A DNA stretch of 64,000 bases from Gordionus sp. m RMFG-2023 (GCF_954871325.1 NC_088779.1:4776846-4840845), one strand, 5' to 3'; counted from the first letter of the stretch, positions 21,688 to 36,284 are shown. Made by a program: numbers and translations. The notes: generated by a model not told the origin, from the sequence alone.

Positions 21688-23308
21688 CAGAGTTGTTAAA
21701 CGCTACTTTTAAAAGTAGCGCGCTATCGCTATCGCTATTTGTTAAAAAAAGTAGCGTGCTACCGCTATTTGACAAAAAAAGTAGCTCGCTATTAGCTATT
21801 ATTTTTTAAATGTAGCTTTAGCTACTTTTTAAGCTACTTTTTATTTAAAAATTTACAAACAAATTTTTTATTTTTTGCTTATAACGTTTTTGTATAGTAA
21901 ATATATAAAAATTAACATTTATAAATATTAAAATATAGTTAGTTTTGATTATAAAAAAATTTATGTAATAAAAATAAATATTTATGGTAATTTGTTGCAT
22001 TTTAATAATAAAATCATTTCAATATTATCATTCCCAAGTCTAGAGCGACGATAAGAAAGTATAAGTTATGCCTTATTAAATAATCTTTCGACACTAGCAC
22101 TTGAGGGTAAGGGCGTATTTAATCTTGTATACAGATTTTTAATATAAGATAGATTATCAATAATTTTATTTGCAAGTACATCGTATGTCTGGCATCCTAT
22201 TATCATTTTGAGGGCTAATGCCACAGATCTTTTTTTTAAAGTTCTAGGGTCTAGTCAATGGCCTGTGATTCCCAAATAAGCTCAAAAATATTTAATCAGA
22301 TCAATTTATAAATATAAATAAGTTTTTACCTTCTGTTATGTGTTCAACTAACTCCCGTGGTACATATATATGATATCTCTGATAACTCTACTATTAGAGC
22401 ATCTTTCATCATTTTAAAGTTATATTCTATTTTATTCATTAGTGTCTGGCGGCATAAAATTGTTGTACCAAAGGGATAGAGTTTTAATCATCATGGTAAA
22501 TGATGAATTATCAACTAAGGACATTGGCTGAACTGTATAAATTATAAAATCAACAATAACTTTATCAGCCAATTTCTGAGAAATATTGTCATTTGCATTA
22601 TTAATTAATTTGGTTTGAATTGAATTGAATTAATCTTTTTGGATGTAGAGTCGCCTATGCCAAAATTATTTAGATGTTTCTCCATTTCCTTAAAACTCAT
22701 GAACAGTCTTATAAAATAAATATTAATAGAATGTAAAAATGACATTTTACCTTTAGGTGTTTCTTGAGGTTATAGCTACTGGATTGATTTGAGGAAATAT
22801 TTTTTTTTACATTTTAAACGAATAAATTTGAAACCAGTTTTGGTTATATATTTATTTTAAAAAATTTTCAAATCTAGGGAATGGGAAATTTGTATTATAG
22901 CTCTTAAGAACATTTTCTTCCCTGGTATCTTTCATTTCATTAATATCATTGTCTGAATGACTTTCAACTATTTGGATATCCATAGGCGATGACATTTTAA
23001 ATTATTAACACGTGATTTAGGTTTATAATACAAATGAAAATATAAATCAAATTAAAATTATATTTCAATTTCAAAATTAAATAATAAATCATAAAAATTA
23101 TAATTAATTATGATATTATATTTAAATTTTCATGTTTATACTTACCTTCATTATATTTTTTAAAAGTAGCGAAGTAGCGGCTACTTAGCTATTTTAAAAA
23201 AAAAGTAGCGCGCTAAAAAATTAAATAATTACAAAAAATGTAGCCGCTATAAGCTATAGCTACCAAAAAAGTTAGCGCGCTAATTAGCGCGCTACTTTAA
23301 CAACTCTG
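21688..23308 (-). mobile_element. hAT transposon (family F), degenerate
   Basis: Starts CAGAGTTGTTAAACGCTACT and ends, in reverse complement, CAGAGTTGTTAAAGTAGCGC. Multiple GTAGC/GCTAC blocks fill about 120 bp at each end. On the minus strand near 22065-22115 the frame reads NTPLPSSASVERLFNKA, the hAT dimerisation motif. Other coding sequence is too decayed to read. Flanking 8-mers AATTGTTG and ATATTTTG match at five of eight. X copy 1 has no insertion at this point (near 13675-13705). Confidence 0.75.
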
Positions 23309-23497
23309 ATATTTTGTAATAAAAAATATTATCTTTAAAAATGTCTTGTATTGTTTTACTCATTATTTGTACGCATAATAAATGACAACATATGAAATTA
23401 AGAATAATTGTTTCAAAAAATAAGGGGTACAGTAGGCTTCGCCCTCCATAATTTTTTTTTTAGCCCCCTCAGATTGTAAAGGCTAGTGACTCCCCTG

Positions 23498-24529
23498 TTT
23501 GAAACAAATATTACAGTTATCGCACAAGATAATGTCTACCCTATTATCAGCGTATACATGAGCGGGAGCGGTAGGAACAGTTTGCATCATATTTTTTTGA
23601 GGGGGTAGAATAAATTTTTTGGGGGGTTATCTATTAAATTTTGAGATGAAATAGGACAAAATTTATTGCTGTAAGAATTAATACTTTTATTATAGTATTA
23701 TTATAATGCAATTCATCGACCAAATCTATATATTGCAAACAATCATACACATTGTTTTCCAAAAATTTTAAAGGTTTAGATATTTCAGCAAGCTCATAAT
23801 GCCATAATAATTAATTTTTTGTAAATAATGGAGGTTTTAATTGAATTTATTATCTAAAAAATAAATTCTTTATATTCACAAAATATCGATAGTTGGTAGG
23901 ATAGATTAATTTAAGTTATCCTTTATAAATTCTTTGAAAAGAGTATCAATAAATAAATAGGTGAAAATAATGATAGGGAGGTAGGCAAAGGTTTTTGAAG
24001 GGGGTTTGCATCCAGTGAAAATCCTGTCATGTAGACGCTGCCTATTATAGTAGACGATTGGCAAAATATTTGGTTATATGAATGATTTAATATTTTACAG
24101 TTATATAATATTTTAATTTCCAGAACATATAGAAACTATAGTGAACATGGCTGACCCAAATGGTAGGAGAATTAATCACATATTTTTACAAAGACTGTGT
24201 GCTATCATAAGATTTAGATGATTATAATATTAGCAGGTCTATTTTATATGGTTGTAAAATATAAAGAAAAGCATAAAAATAGAATGGATGAAAAACTAAA
24301 AATACAACATTCAACCTTGTTTAGGCACAAGTATGCTGACATAGCATGTTATACCTCTCAAAAGAGATTAAGAATTGTTGTTTCATATTGGATCAGATGG
24401 CACTCTTATGACTTTTATATCCAAGACATTCCCAAAATTATTCTAACATATAAAAAAAAATTAAATGCATCTTAGAATTTTTTAACCTCAATCTAAAAGA
24501 ATCATAAGAAGATAGCAATATATGGAACA
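23498..24529. other. Spacer with unrecognised open stretches
   Basis: Contains several G-rich tracts (TTTTTTGGGGGGTT near 23615, GAAGGGGGTTT near 23997). A plus-strand frame at 24218-24475 has fairly balanced composition (HKYADIACYTSQKRLRIVV) but no family I recognise. It may belong to the Gypsy fossil that follows. Confidence 0.35.
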
Positions 24530-25012
24530 CTTCCAACCAGTGGCGTAGCTAGGAATTTTCCTTAGAGGGGGCCATACATATAAAAACCTGGGAAGGGGGG
24601 GGGGGGGGGTAGCCCCTCCAGACCCCCTTAACGGCCCTTCGCCCCTTTTGCACGGCCTTCGGCCGTGTTTATCTAAAAAATCATATTTGTTTTTCTTATA
24701 ATATAAAAGTTATAGAATTAAAGATCATTTTAATTAGTAACAATATAAATGCATCAATAATATGTAATTATAATTTAATAGATTATTCTCAATGACTTTA
24801 TAATAATACTATCCAGAATAATTTCAATAGTAATATAATATCCTTCCACAAACATCAAAACCAGAAATATAAATATTCATGGTAATTATTTATAAAGTCA
24901 CTTTTGAGTCTTTTGAATGTAATAATCTAAAAAAAAAATTCCCTGGTTGTAGGGGGGGGGGGATGTCCAAACCCAAAAATTTCCACCCTGTAGCCACGCC
25001 TCTGCTTCCATC
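24530..25012. mobile_element. hAT-type MITE with 8-bp target duplication
   Basis: Body 24538-25004 (467 bp). The left end starts CAGTGGCGTAGCTAGG; the right end in reverse complement starts CAGAGGCGTGGCTAC. Flanks CTTCCAAC (24530-24537) and CTTCCATC (25005-25012) agree at seven of eight. A long G run (about 24595-24610) and a second one (about 24952-24961) lie just inside the ends, and a CCTTCGCCCC...GGCCTTCGGCC stretch recalls the element at 20363. No coding capacity. Confidence 0.85.
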
Positions 25013-25490
25013 TATTTTGAAAACGTAATTAAAGCTGCACAAATGGACCCACAAATTTTAGAAAACATAATAAATAAAGAACACAATCAGAGATGCCTCG
25101 ACTACATTGAGAGAATAAATTGGTGACAACACGCATAAGATTATTTCCCCTACCCCCCAATACTCCTTACACCACGTTAGCCTACCCCATACACCCTCAA
25201 TATTGTAGGAAGACAAATTGCTTCTACTCCATCCCTGCCACGTTTAATCTGCAAAGATATATTAAAATCATGAATGAACTTAGTTTTATCAAGGAATCCC
25301 TTGTACAAGGAAAAGAGAATAGTAATCCCAATAGATATGAGAAGGCAAGTGTTTTTTGAATTGCATATAGTCAACTGGCAGGATGCAAAACATATTATTT
25401 ATCACCAGGGATTGCCAGAGATATCAGAGATAAACCCGCATATTGAAAACATAGTGAAAGAATATCAAAAATATAATGGGTAGGTTACCA
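25013..25490 (+). mobile_element. Fossil fragment of a Ty3/Gypsy LTR retrotransposon pol gene
   Basis: A small, old, broken remnant. The block IPIDMRRQVFFELH near 25333-25375 resembles the start of the H2C2 zinc-binding region that precedes the integrase core in Gypsy elements, and the sequence before it (MNELSFIKESLV) resembles the linker between RNase H and integrase. No LTRs, gag, reverse transcriptase or integrase core are visible. The fragment carries several breaks. The MITE at 24538-25004 lies directly upstream, so the fossil may continue on its other side. Confidence 0.45.
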
Positions 25491-26351
25491 ACCCCAACAC
25501 TATTTATTATTGCTGTAAACATTTCTAAAGAAATTTAACACGTTTGAATTTAAAGTTCTTCGACAAAAATTGAACGCGTTCACGTTCAATGTTAAACTTG
25601 AAAAACGCGTTCATGTATGATATGACAAGTCTATTGTCAACAATCTAACATTCACCAATTTCATCATATCTCAACCATAAAATATAAGCTCTAATTTCCT
25701 TATTCAAATATTTATCCCTATGTTCTAATTTCTCAATTTTTCAACTCATATTTAATTACTTATTTCTTATCATTTGATCGTGTTCGGTAGTAAATCATCA
25801 CTTTAATAATATATAAATATTTTTTTTTTAAGTTTTAAATAGGTCAATTTGTATTTATACTCAAATTAACCATCCTCTACAGTATTAAAATATAATTTGT
25901 AGTAACAAAAAATGGAGGTAAATATCTTTAAAAATATGGTCTACATCTTTCCAAAAGATATGAATATTATAATTATAAAAGTATAAAATAAAAAGGTAAT
26001 TCTAAAAGAAATAGACTATACTCTGAGAGACAAGATGCATTTTCGAAACCATTATTTTTAAACCATTTTAAAATCAAATTTCTGCTACTAACGCGAGCTA
26101 CTCCCCGAAATAACCCAAATATTAAAATTAGATAATTTTACTAAAAAAGTTATATAAGATTTGAAACAGGATTTAATTCATAATATGATATGACATTTAT
26201 TAATTTACAAATATTAAAAAAAATTTATATTTTATTAAAAAGCCATAAAATTATTAATTATGATGATTAAAACATATGTAATAATAGAGGTAATCAATGC
26301 AATGTTCTCCTCTATTTAATCATTTTTTAAAATTTACTACGCTTACTGATA
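25491..26351. other. AT-rich spacer, nothing recognised
   Basis: No coding signal seen. ACGCGTTCA/TGAACGCGTT-type blocks near 25570-25615 form a short inverted repeat. Confidence 0.4.
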
Positions 26352-26824
26352 TGGCTGGAGGGAATCCCAAAAAAAAAACCCCGGATAAAAACCCCCAGGA
26401 AAAATAATCCCGGAAAAAATCCCTTGGGAAAAAAACCACTAAATTTTTTTTCGAATTTACTTAAGACCTAATAATATCGGTATATTTTTATTTGGATTTA
26501 ATAAGGTATGACAAATTAGTATAATATTATAAAAATATTTTAATAATAAAATTTTTTAGGCCCTAATTCATTACTTAAAAAATTACTCACCCTCCATAAA
26601 AAATGCTTAAACAAGAAAAAATGCTGATGTTCAAATGGGTACTGCGAAAAAAAAATATCCCAGTAAAATAACCCATGTATTACTTATTTTCGTAAAAATT
26701 ATTTTTTATAGTAATAAATATAATATCAAGTAGACTAAATTTGACAAAATTTGCAATAAGATCTGTTTATTTTATTGATAAATCATTATTATGTATATAT
26801 AAATTTAATAATTTAGAATAATAA

Positions 26825-27530
26825 TTATATGGGTTGACATAGAATATTGAAGGAAATCGCCCTCATAAAATCTGGATGGCTTCCCACCCCATCACGATAT
26901 TCCTCGTAAAGTATTAGCCGAATCTGGGCATTGCAACTCTGCGATTTTGTTTTCGGTGTCCAACTATACATGCCATCGTTCAAGTTTGGTATCCAGATTG
27001 ATGGGTGTTTATTCCCAACCAGATTAGAAAAACGATGATTCGAACCTTCGCATTGATTTGCTTCTTGTGACCTCCCTTGATACTCCATTGATGTAATTTT
27101 TATCGAAATATTCAAGAATTTCCTTACCATTACTCGGGATAACCGATCTAAGGAATGCCATTGCATTGCCCATATCACATAAAGGACCAAATGCTAAGCC
27201 GTCTATCATGCCACAAAAGAAGCCTAGGGCTTCATCGGTTCTGTATTGGCTTTCCAGACCTAGCTTTTGAATTTTTCTATGGGTACTTTGACACAAAATG
27301 GTAAAAGCATCCTCTGATTAAGATTTTATCCCCTAATTGAAAAAAATAATATAAATAATTTAACATATTAATAATCATACCAATGACAGTTTTAACCGCT
27401 CTCATAGCAGAATTTTCGAAATCCATTTATGTATATAATGGATCAGGAAATAAATCCCGTTCTTGATATTTAGACATTATTACTTCGATTATTTTTTCGT
27501 AAATATTTTGTGTTTTTTTTTGAGTTTAAT
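26825..27530 (-). pseudogene. MULE transposase, C-terminal half, with one intron
   Basis: Minus-strand frames read MDFENSAMRAVKTVIG, then across a 48-bp GT-AG intron (27333-27380) DKILIRGCFYHFVSKYP. They continue as KIQKLGLESQYRTDEALGFF, then GMIDGLAFGPLCDMGNAM, FLRSVIPSNGKEILEYF and, in a third frame, CEGSNHRFSNLVGNKHPSIW. These are the MULE blocks: the FE.A motif with the last catalytic acid, the GC-FH block, and the N...E..NH.FN...G.HP.IW block near the C terminus. Frame changes occur near 27290 and 27070 and a stop follows SKYP. The N-terminal half, with any FLYWCH or zinc domain and the first catalytic acids, is absent, apparently lost or removed to the far side of the nested hAT. Confidence 0.8.
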
Positions 27531-27565
27531 AGCTTTTAATTTGTGGCATTAGCCTATAAAATTGT

Positions 27566-30500
27566 GTAACTAGTTATATTTTTAAAATTGTAACTAGTAA
27601 CTGTAACTAGTTATAATTTTTGAAATGTAACTGCCAAAAGTAACTAGTTACTTTTATAGATATATTCAAATAATTAATTTTATTTTTAATATGTTGTGAT
27701 AAATAATTAAATTTAATTTATTAATTTAAAATTTTGTGAAAATGTCTGATTGTTATAATTTCCCGTTCAAATTGATTTTCTTTTCTTAAATTGTTACATT
27801 GCTGCTGGGCTTCATAATTTTGTAAGCAAATTCAAGTAATTTAATAAATTTTAATATTATATTTATTTATAAATGTAGCACAATATATTTTTTTCCGTCA
27901 AGTAACAAGCATTGGAACTTCATATCATACGTAATAAAAAATAATTTAAATTTAGTATAAGGAAAAACAAAGACAGATTATTTTAGAATTTAATATTAAA
28001 TTATTAATCATTACTTACAAGAACCAAGTCTAACAAAAGCATAAGCACATTACTTAAATTTAAAAAATGATTGCTTTCTGAAATTTGTTTTTTGGTCTAG
28101 CCTGAATTTTTATTTATAATCAAATTATATATAAATTAGACACATTTTAGAACTGTATGTTTCACTCATTAATTGATTATTCTATTCCTAATTTAGATAG
28201 TGTTATTTATATTTATCTCCTAGATAGAAACAGAATACAATATGAATTCTGAGTCATAGATGAAGAAATTATACCTTCTCCTTCTACAATAATTGCAAAA
28301 AAAGGATCTTCCTTGGCCAAGTTTTGAGATATATATAGAATTACACAAAGAGAAGGCTGTTAGTAATACTAATATTTGTCAAATGTCTCTTATGCCTACC
28401 ATATAAAAAGTATATTGCAGCATCTAAGTCATCCACAGCTAATTTATGGAAACATATCTCTGTTAGTTTACATAAATTGTATTAATATTATATAGAATAA
28501 TTAAATGAATTAACTTTATAAGAATAATTAATATTAATTAAATATTTATACATATAAAACATATATCTATAGAGAAAGCATCCTAACCAATCCGTAAATA
28601 TAAAACAAACCATAGATAATAAGAAAATGAATTCAGCCACATCAAGTAAGTTAAAACAAACTAAACTTGACTTTGGTGGAAAATCAAATTTTAAAGGTAT
28701 CAGCAAAGATAAATTTGATTCACAAATTATTAAATATATAATAAATGGAAATCACACATATACAACCTGTGATGATGAAGATTTTGTTGAGCTGATAAAC
28801 ACCCTGCAACCTAATATAAAGATTATATGCAGACAAACCTTAACCTTAAGAATATCAAAATATTTTGTTCAAATGAAAAATATTCTAATATAAAAATTGT
28901 TAGAGCCTAATTATGTTTGTACAACAGCTGACTGCTGGACAGCATTTAATCGGTAAATATTATTTTTTACTAAAGTGAACAATACATTTGGTTATCTTTT
29001 GTTATATTAATAATAGCTCCTATATTGGTATAACAGTACATTGGATTGATGTGGAGAAATTGGAAAGGCGTTCAGCTATTCTAGCCTGCCAAAGACTATA
29101 AGGTAGGCATACATATGATGTGATTAGCAAAGCTTTAATTGCTGTTTTTAAGGAGTTCCATATCCAAAATAAAAATATCTGCACAATAACGGACAATGCA
29201 AGCAACTTTTCAAAGGCGTTTAGGTATGCCTAACTAATTTACTTTATAAATTATTTCTCTTAGAGTATTTAGCTGCCCATCTATTATAATGGAGGAAGAT
29301 TCTGTTTCTGATATTGAATATATCTCAATAGAAGATATAATGTCTTCTTCTGGGCTCTCCAATTATGATATTAATGACTTCGACTACCTTCCCAGGCATC
29401 GAAGATGTTCTTGCCATACATTAAACTTAGTGGCAACACAAGATGCCAAAAAGTTACTTTTAAACAATGAGGGGTATAGGAAAGTTTATAACTTAGCTAT
29501 ATCTAAATGTCAACGTTTGTGGAACCTCCAAAATAAATCTGTACCATCCGCCGAACTTATTAAAAAAAAATTACATTCTCAACTCCCATATCCCGTTATA
29601 ACAAGATGGGGTTCCTTTTATAAATCCCTGGCCAAAATATTATCGTTTTTAAATCAAGTGCCTGTGGAATTTGATTCATTATGTGATGAATTAAAATTGT
29701 GTAGATTCACATCAGATGATCGTGATTTTATAAAAGAATATTGTAGTGTAAATTTAAATTAATGTCTTATAAAAATTTAATTTAAAAATTAGATTATGCA
29801 ACCAGTGTCCAAGGCTATTGATATTCTTGAAGGGGAAAAATACATGTATCTGGGTTATTATACCCCAACAATAACACAAATACTTTATGTATGGCAGATG
29901 TGCAGGGATTAAAATATTGTCAACCTCTAAAGAATACTATATTAGCTAGTATTGAAAAAAGGTAACTTAAATCAAATAATTATTTATAAATTAATAATAT
30001 CATGTTATAGGTTTAATAATCTTTATGATAATGACAACATCATTGCTGCAATTCTTCACCCTTTATTTAAAACTGACTGGCCTTGGATTAGGCAAGAAAG
30101 GAAATAAAGCAAAAAAGGAGGAAATTTTAAATTTAATAAATACCTTAATACCTCAAAGTGAATCCCAGACGAATGAATCATGCTCAAAACCAACATCACT
30201 TGATGTAGTTAGATTTTTTGACCTAAAGCGCCAAAATATTCTGGATAATGAACTTATAGAAAACTTTATCAAATCTAATAACAACACTTTTTCTTTATAT
30301 AACGATTTTCCAAAGTTAAAATTACTCTTTATTAAATATAATGTTGATCTAACATTAAGTGCTCCCGTAGAGCGCTTGTTCAGTCTAGGTAAGCTCATTT
30401 TTGGAGATAAACGAGCACGTCTCCTAGATAATAACTTTGAAATTAATTTGTTGTTAAAAGCAAATAAACATTTATTAGATTCTAATTTTTATGAAAAATA

Positions 30501-30828
30501 AATGTTTTTTTTTCAATGCAAATATATATTTTTATATTCGATGTAAATATTCAATTTTGCGATATTTTTTTATATAAATAAATTGTATATTATTTTAAAT
30601 AACTGATTATACTTTGTTTATCCTAATTTTTTTTATATTAAATAAATGCATTCAATAAATAAATAATGCGCATATGAATGATGTATAAAGCAAGTAACTA
30701 GTTATTTTTGAAAATAACTGTAATACTTTTGTAAAAATATAACTAGTAACTGTAACTAGTTATGTTTTTGCCAATGTAACTAGTAACTGTAACTAGTTAT
30801 GTTTCAAAAGTAACTTTTAACATCACTA
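27566..30828 (+). mobile_element. BED-hAT transposon (family D) nested in the MULE
   Basis: The right end in reverse complement starts TAGTGATGTTAAAAGTTAC. Both ends are packed with TAACTAGTAACTGTAACTAG units (27570-27660 and 30700-30800), probable transposase binding sites. The left terminus seems to lack the outermost 25-30 bp. 8-mers AAAATTGT (27558-27565) and AAAATTAT (30829-30836) could be the target duplication, but both are AT-rich. The transposase on the plus strand is the best preserved coding sequence of the window. Confidence 0.8.
28376..30501 (+). pseudogene. hAT family D transposase with BED finger and four small introns
   Basis: A BED finger reads VKCLLCLPYKKYI, SSTANLWKH and ISVSLH (C-x2-C, then H-x5-H, about 28376-28475). 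A second block from 28627 starts MNSATSSKLKQTKLDFGGKS. Catalytic blocks are CTTADCWTAF (28919-28950), [14 protein letters not shown] (29178-29222) and RCSCHTLNLVATQDAKKLL (29404-29460). TRWGSFYKSL follows, then TLSAPVERLFSLGKLIFGDK, the dimerisation domain (30351-30410), and the natural end at 30501. GT-AG introns fit at 28953-29016, 29224-29263, 29748-29792 and 29962-30010 (64, 40, 45 and 49 bp) and keep the frame. About three lesions remain: a stop near 29099, a stop near 29909 and a frame change near 30100. It is recently inactive, or there are sequence errors. Confidence 0.8.
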
Positions 30829-31132
30829 AAAATTATATATCAATATTAATTATTACTATGTTATATTAAAATATTAAGTGAAAATTGAGAAGAAAAAAAT
30901 TGAGAAAAGATCAGAAAAATAAAGATTAACAATGACTTAAAGCAAAAATGAGAAGAAAAATATAAATTGAGAAAATAATTTAAGAAAACTTGACAATAAA
31001 ATGTTTTTAAAAAATAATGATTTTCCTTTTTTTTGAATGTTTATTCCGGGGGTTTTTTTTCCATAGGGTTTTTTTCCAAGGGTTTTTTTCCAAGGGTTTT
31101 TTCCGGGTTTTTTTTCCTATTACTGGCTGGAG

Positions 31133-31521
31133 GAGGTGGTATCCACATAACACTCCTTATTTTTTAAAATATTTTTGAAAAATTTAAGTTATATTTATAT
31201 AAATAAAAAATAAAACTTTTCTCTATAACAAAAACAAAAAATTATCGGCAATTTTTTCCGCACCTTAAAGGGTTAAAAAAAATTGCTAATTTTTTTAGGA
31301 GCAGCCCGTACTTACGCTGATATATTTATGCAACTAAACTCTAATGATTTTACCCGTACAAATGGATAGTAATTCAAATGTTAAATAAATTGCATCGAAA
31401 ATTATATTTCACTTTTTGGGAGATAAGTTTTGCATGTATTACTTTTAAACGATTATATTGCACCTTCAAAATGACCATCTAGCAAGACTAATATTTCTAA
31501 ATAAGTGAATTACGAAAAAAT
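31133..31521. repeat. Old repeat flanking the MULE insertion
   Basis: GTGGTATCCACATAACACTCC followed by TTTTTTAAAATATTTTTGAA matches 54365-54415 in the same order, so the MULE landed in an older dispersed repeat. The rest is AT-rich with no coding signal. Confidence 0.5.
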
Positions 31522-31694
31522 TATTGTTGAGCCCTATTTGGGTCGATTTTATAAAACGGCCCGATTAAGATTATAACCAAAATAACATTATGTAAGCCTA
31601 AATGCTCATTGGCAGGAATGCTTGGAGATCTAATTGCATGGTGCTTAAATAATATTATTTTAGCTAATATCTTATTCGGACTTTTTAACAATAC
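31522..31694. repeat. Palindromic MITE (GTTGTTAAA family), AAAAAGTCC subtype
   Basis: Starts ATTGTTGAGCCCTATTTGGG and ends GGACTTTTTAACAATACT. Internal GCCCGATTAAGATTATAACC and TTATTTTAGCTAATATCTTA blocks are the two arms of the palindrome. Same subtype as 35934-36137. Confidence 0.65.
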
Positions 31695-34784
<3,090 letters not shown>

Positions 34785-35933
34785 ACGATGATATAGAATA
34801 GATACTTAAGAAAATAGGGAATTAAATTTTTTTTAAAAAAATCACATTAACGAGTATTTCAATATATTCGGTGGGCATAGTCAATTTTTTGCTATATCTG
34901 GGCTCCAAGTTATAAGATAAAATATGTTTCACGTGAATTATTTCATCACCGAAACATCCTATTATCACTAGGTATCTCCTTATGGGTGTATGAAAACCTT
35001 TCCATAACATTCAAATAAGGTGGCGGTTATGTAATTGCATTTCATGCTAAACACTTCATATCAAACGCGAAAGAGTTATATTCATAGCCATAGGAGCAAA
35101 ACTATGAATAACGAGTGACGATTATCAGCCATCTACAATCTAAGCGGACTCTATTGTCACCTATCACGTGATAGGAGAATCAAAATTCCTTTAGTAATAA
35201 CTTAAATGAGGAAAATCTCAGAAGCAGAACTCCTATATTCAAATTAAAGGAAGGAGAGACTAGGGTAAAGCGATTTACGGAGTAACATTGTGAATGCAGA
35301 TACCATAATAACTCTTGAGCATAAAAACCCTACACTCGATATAAAGATGTTTTTTTATATATATAATTTTTTAGCTATTTACATTATTTGGAAAATCTCC
35401 TTGGTTTGTCATATTTTGCCAAAAACACGTTTTTTTTAACGCAAAATTTATAAAAATCGACCTCCAGTATAATTTTATTTTAGCAAAATATCTTTCTCAT
35501 CATGATTTAATAATTTTCATACATGTTCCTTAAAGTCATAGCTATAAAATAAATTTATCAGAAGTTTATGGCTTAATTAGACGTTAAGCAATAACGATTC
35601 GTATAATATATCCGTTAAAATGTTTAGTCTGGTTAAAGCTGCAAAAAGTAAACTTTAAAATATTAACATCTAAAACATGTAAAGAAATATATTATTGAGC
35701 AAAAAGGATCATTAATTAATAATTTATGTTATTTGGAATAATTTTTAATAATAATCGCCAAGGTTAAAAATAATTGAAATCTATAATGTGCCCATTCAAA
35801 ATGTGTTTTTTTTGATAATTTATTAACATTCCCATTATTGTATTGATTAGTTTATATTTATTGTCAAATTGGTAATATTTTGTTCAATAAAACATTAAAG
35901 TTTCAAATTTATTTTAACCACTTTATCCTGGTT
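34785..35933. other. Spacer, partly less AT-biased
   Basis: 35040-35340 has more balanced composition than its surroundings (for example GATAGGAGAATCAAAATTCC and GACTAGGGTAAAGCGA) but no long open frame on either strand. Unidentified. Confidence 0.35.
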
Positions 35934-36137
35934 AGTATTGTTAAAAAGCCCTAATTAGATCGACTTTTTATAAAGGGCCCGATTAAAGCCAAAATAATAG
36001 TATGTAAACCTCGAGATTCGGCAAATATAGGGTCAAAACGTTTCTGCCATCTATAAAATCTCCAGACTTATATTTGGCTCAAATCTTAATCGGGTCGGTT
36101 TTAAAAATCTACCCAAATCGGGCTTCTTAACAACACT
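35934..36137. repeat. Palindromic MITE (GTTGTTAAA family), complete, AAAAAGCCC subtype
   Basis: 204 bp. Starts AGTATTGTTAAAAAGCCC and ends GGGCTTCTTAACAACACT. The arms pair along their length (CCGATTAAAGCCAAAATAAT against a TGGCTCAAATCTTAATCGGG-type right arm). The centre reads GCCATCTATAAAATC. No 8-bp duplication is evident. Confidence 0.8.
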
Positions 36138-36284
36138 CATTCTGATGCCCAGGCAAAATGGCAAATTGGGCAAATCATAATTATTCATATTAAAGTATTA
36201 TTTGTAAAGCTACACTTTTTTAAAATATTTTTTAGGCGAGTATTGGGCAACATAAAAATTTATAATTTGTTTTTCTTTGCCTTA

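Larger units (their letters stand above)
19093..23497. mobile_element. Repeat X, copy 2, with two nested insertions
   Basis: Aligns with X copy 1 from about 8700 onward (shared blocks include GATTAATACATATAATT, CCCTAATTAAATAAAT and GGTGGTGCGACAATA) through to the right end, which in reverse complement starts CAGGGGAGTCACTAG. It lacks the two hAT insertions of copy 1 and instead carries 20363-21592 and 21688-23308. The left 180 bp of copy 1 have no match here. No protein is readable in X itself. Confidence 0.65.
26352..31132 (-). mobile_element. Mutator-like (MULE) transposon with 9-bp target duplication, split by a hAT
   Basis: Body 26361-31123 (4763 bp including a nested hAT). Both flanks are TGGCTGGAG (26352-26360 and 31124-31132), a perfect 9-bp duplication typical of Mutator. 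Terminal repeats are about 90 bp and built from repeated C/G-plus-A-run units: left GGAATCCCAAAAAAAAAACC, right in reverse complement GTAATAGGAAAAAAAACCCG. The transposase C-terminal part is on the minus strand at 26825-27530. Related unoccupied sequence (GATAAGGCTGGGGTAAGTGG then TATCC) lies near 54348-54372. Confidence 0.85.

Noticed and set aside
30153-30398. Minus-strand frame opposite hAT family D transposase
   Set aside because: Shadow of the plus-strand dimerisation domain.
34822-35010. 62-codon minus-strand frame (MLWKGFHTPIRRYLVIIGCF)
   Set aside because: Composition is plausible but there are no splice signals, neighbours or recognised motifs.
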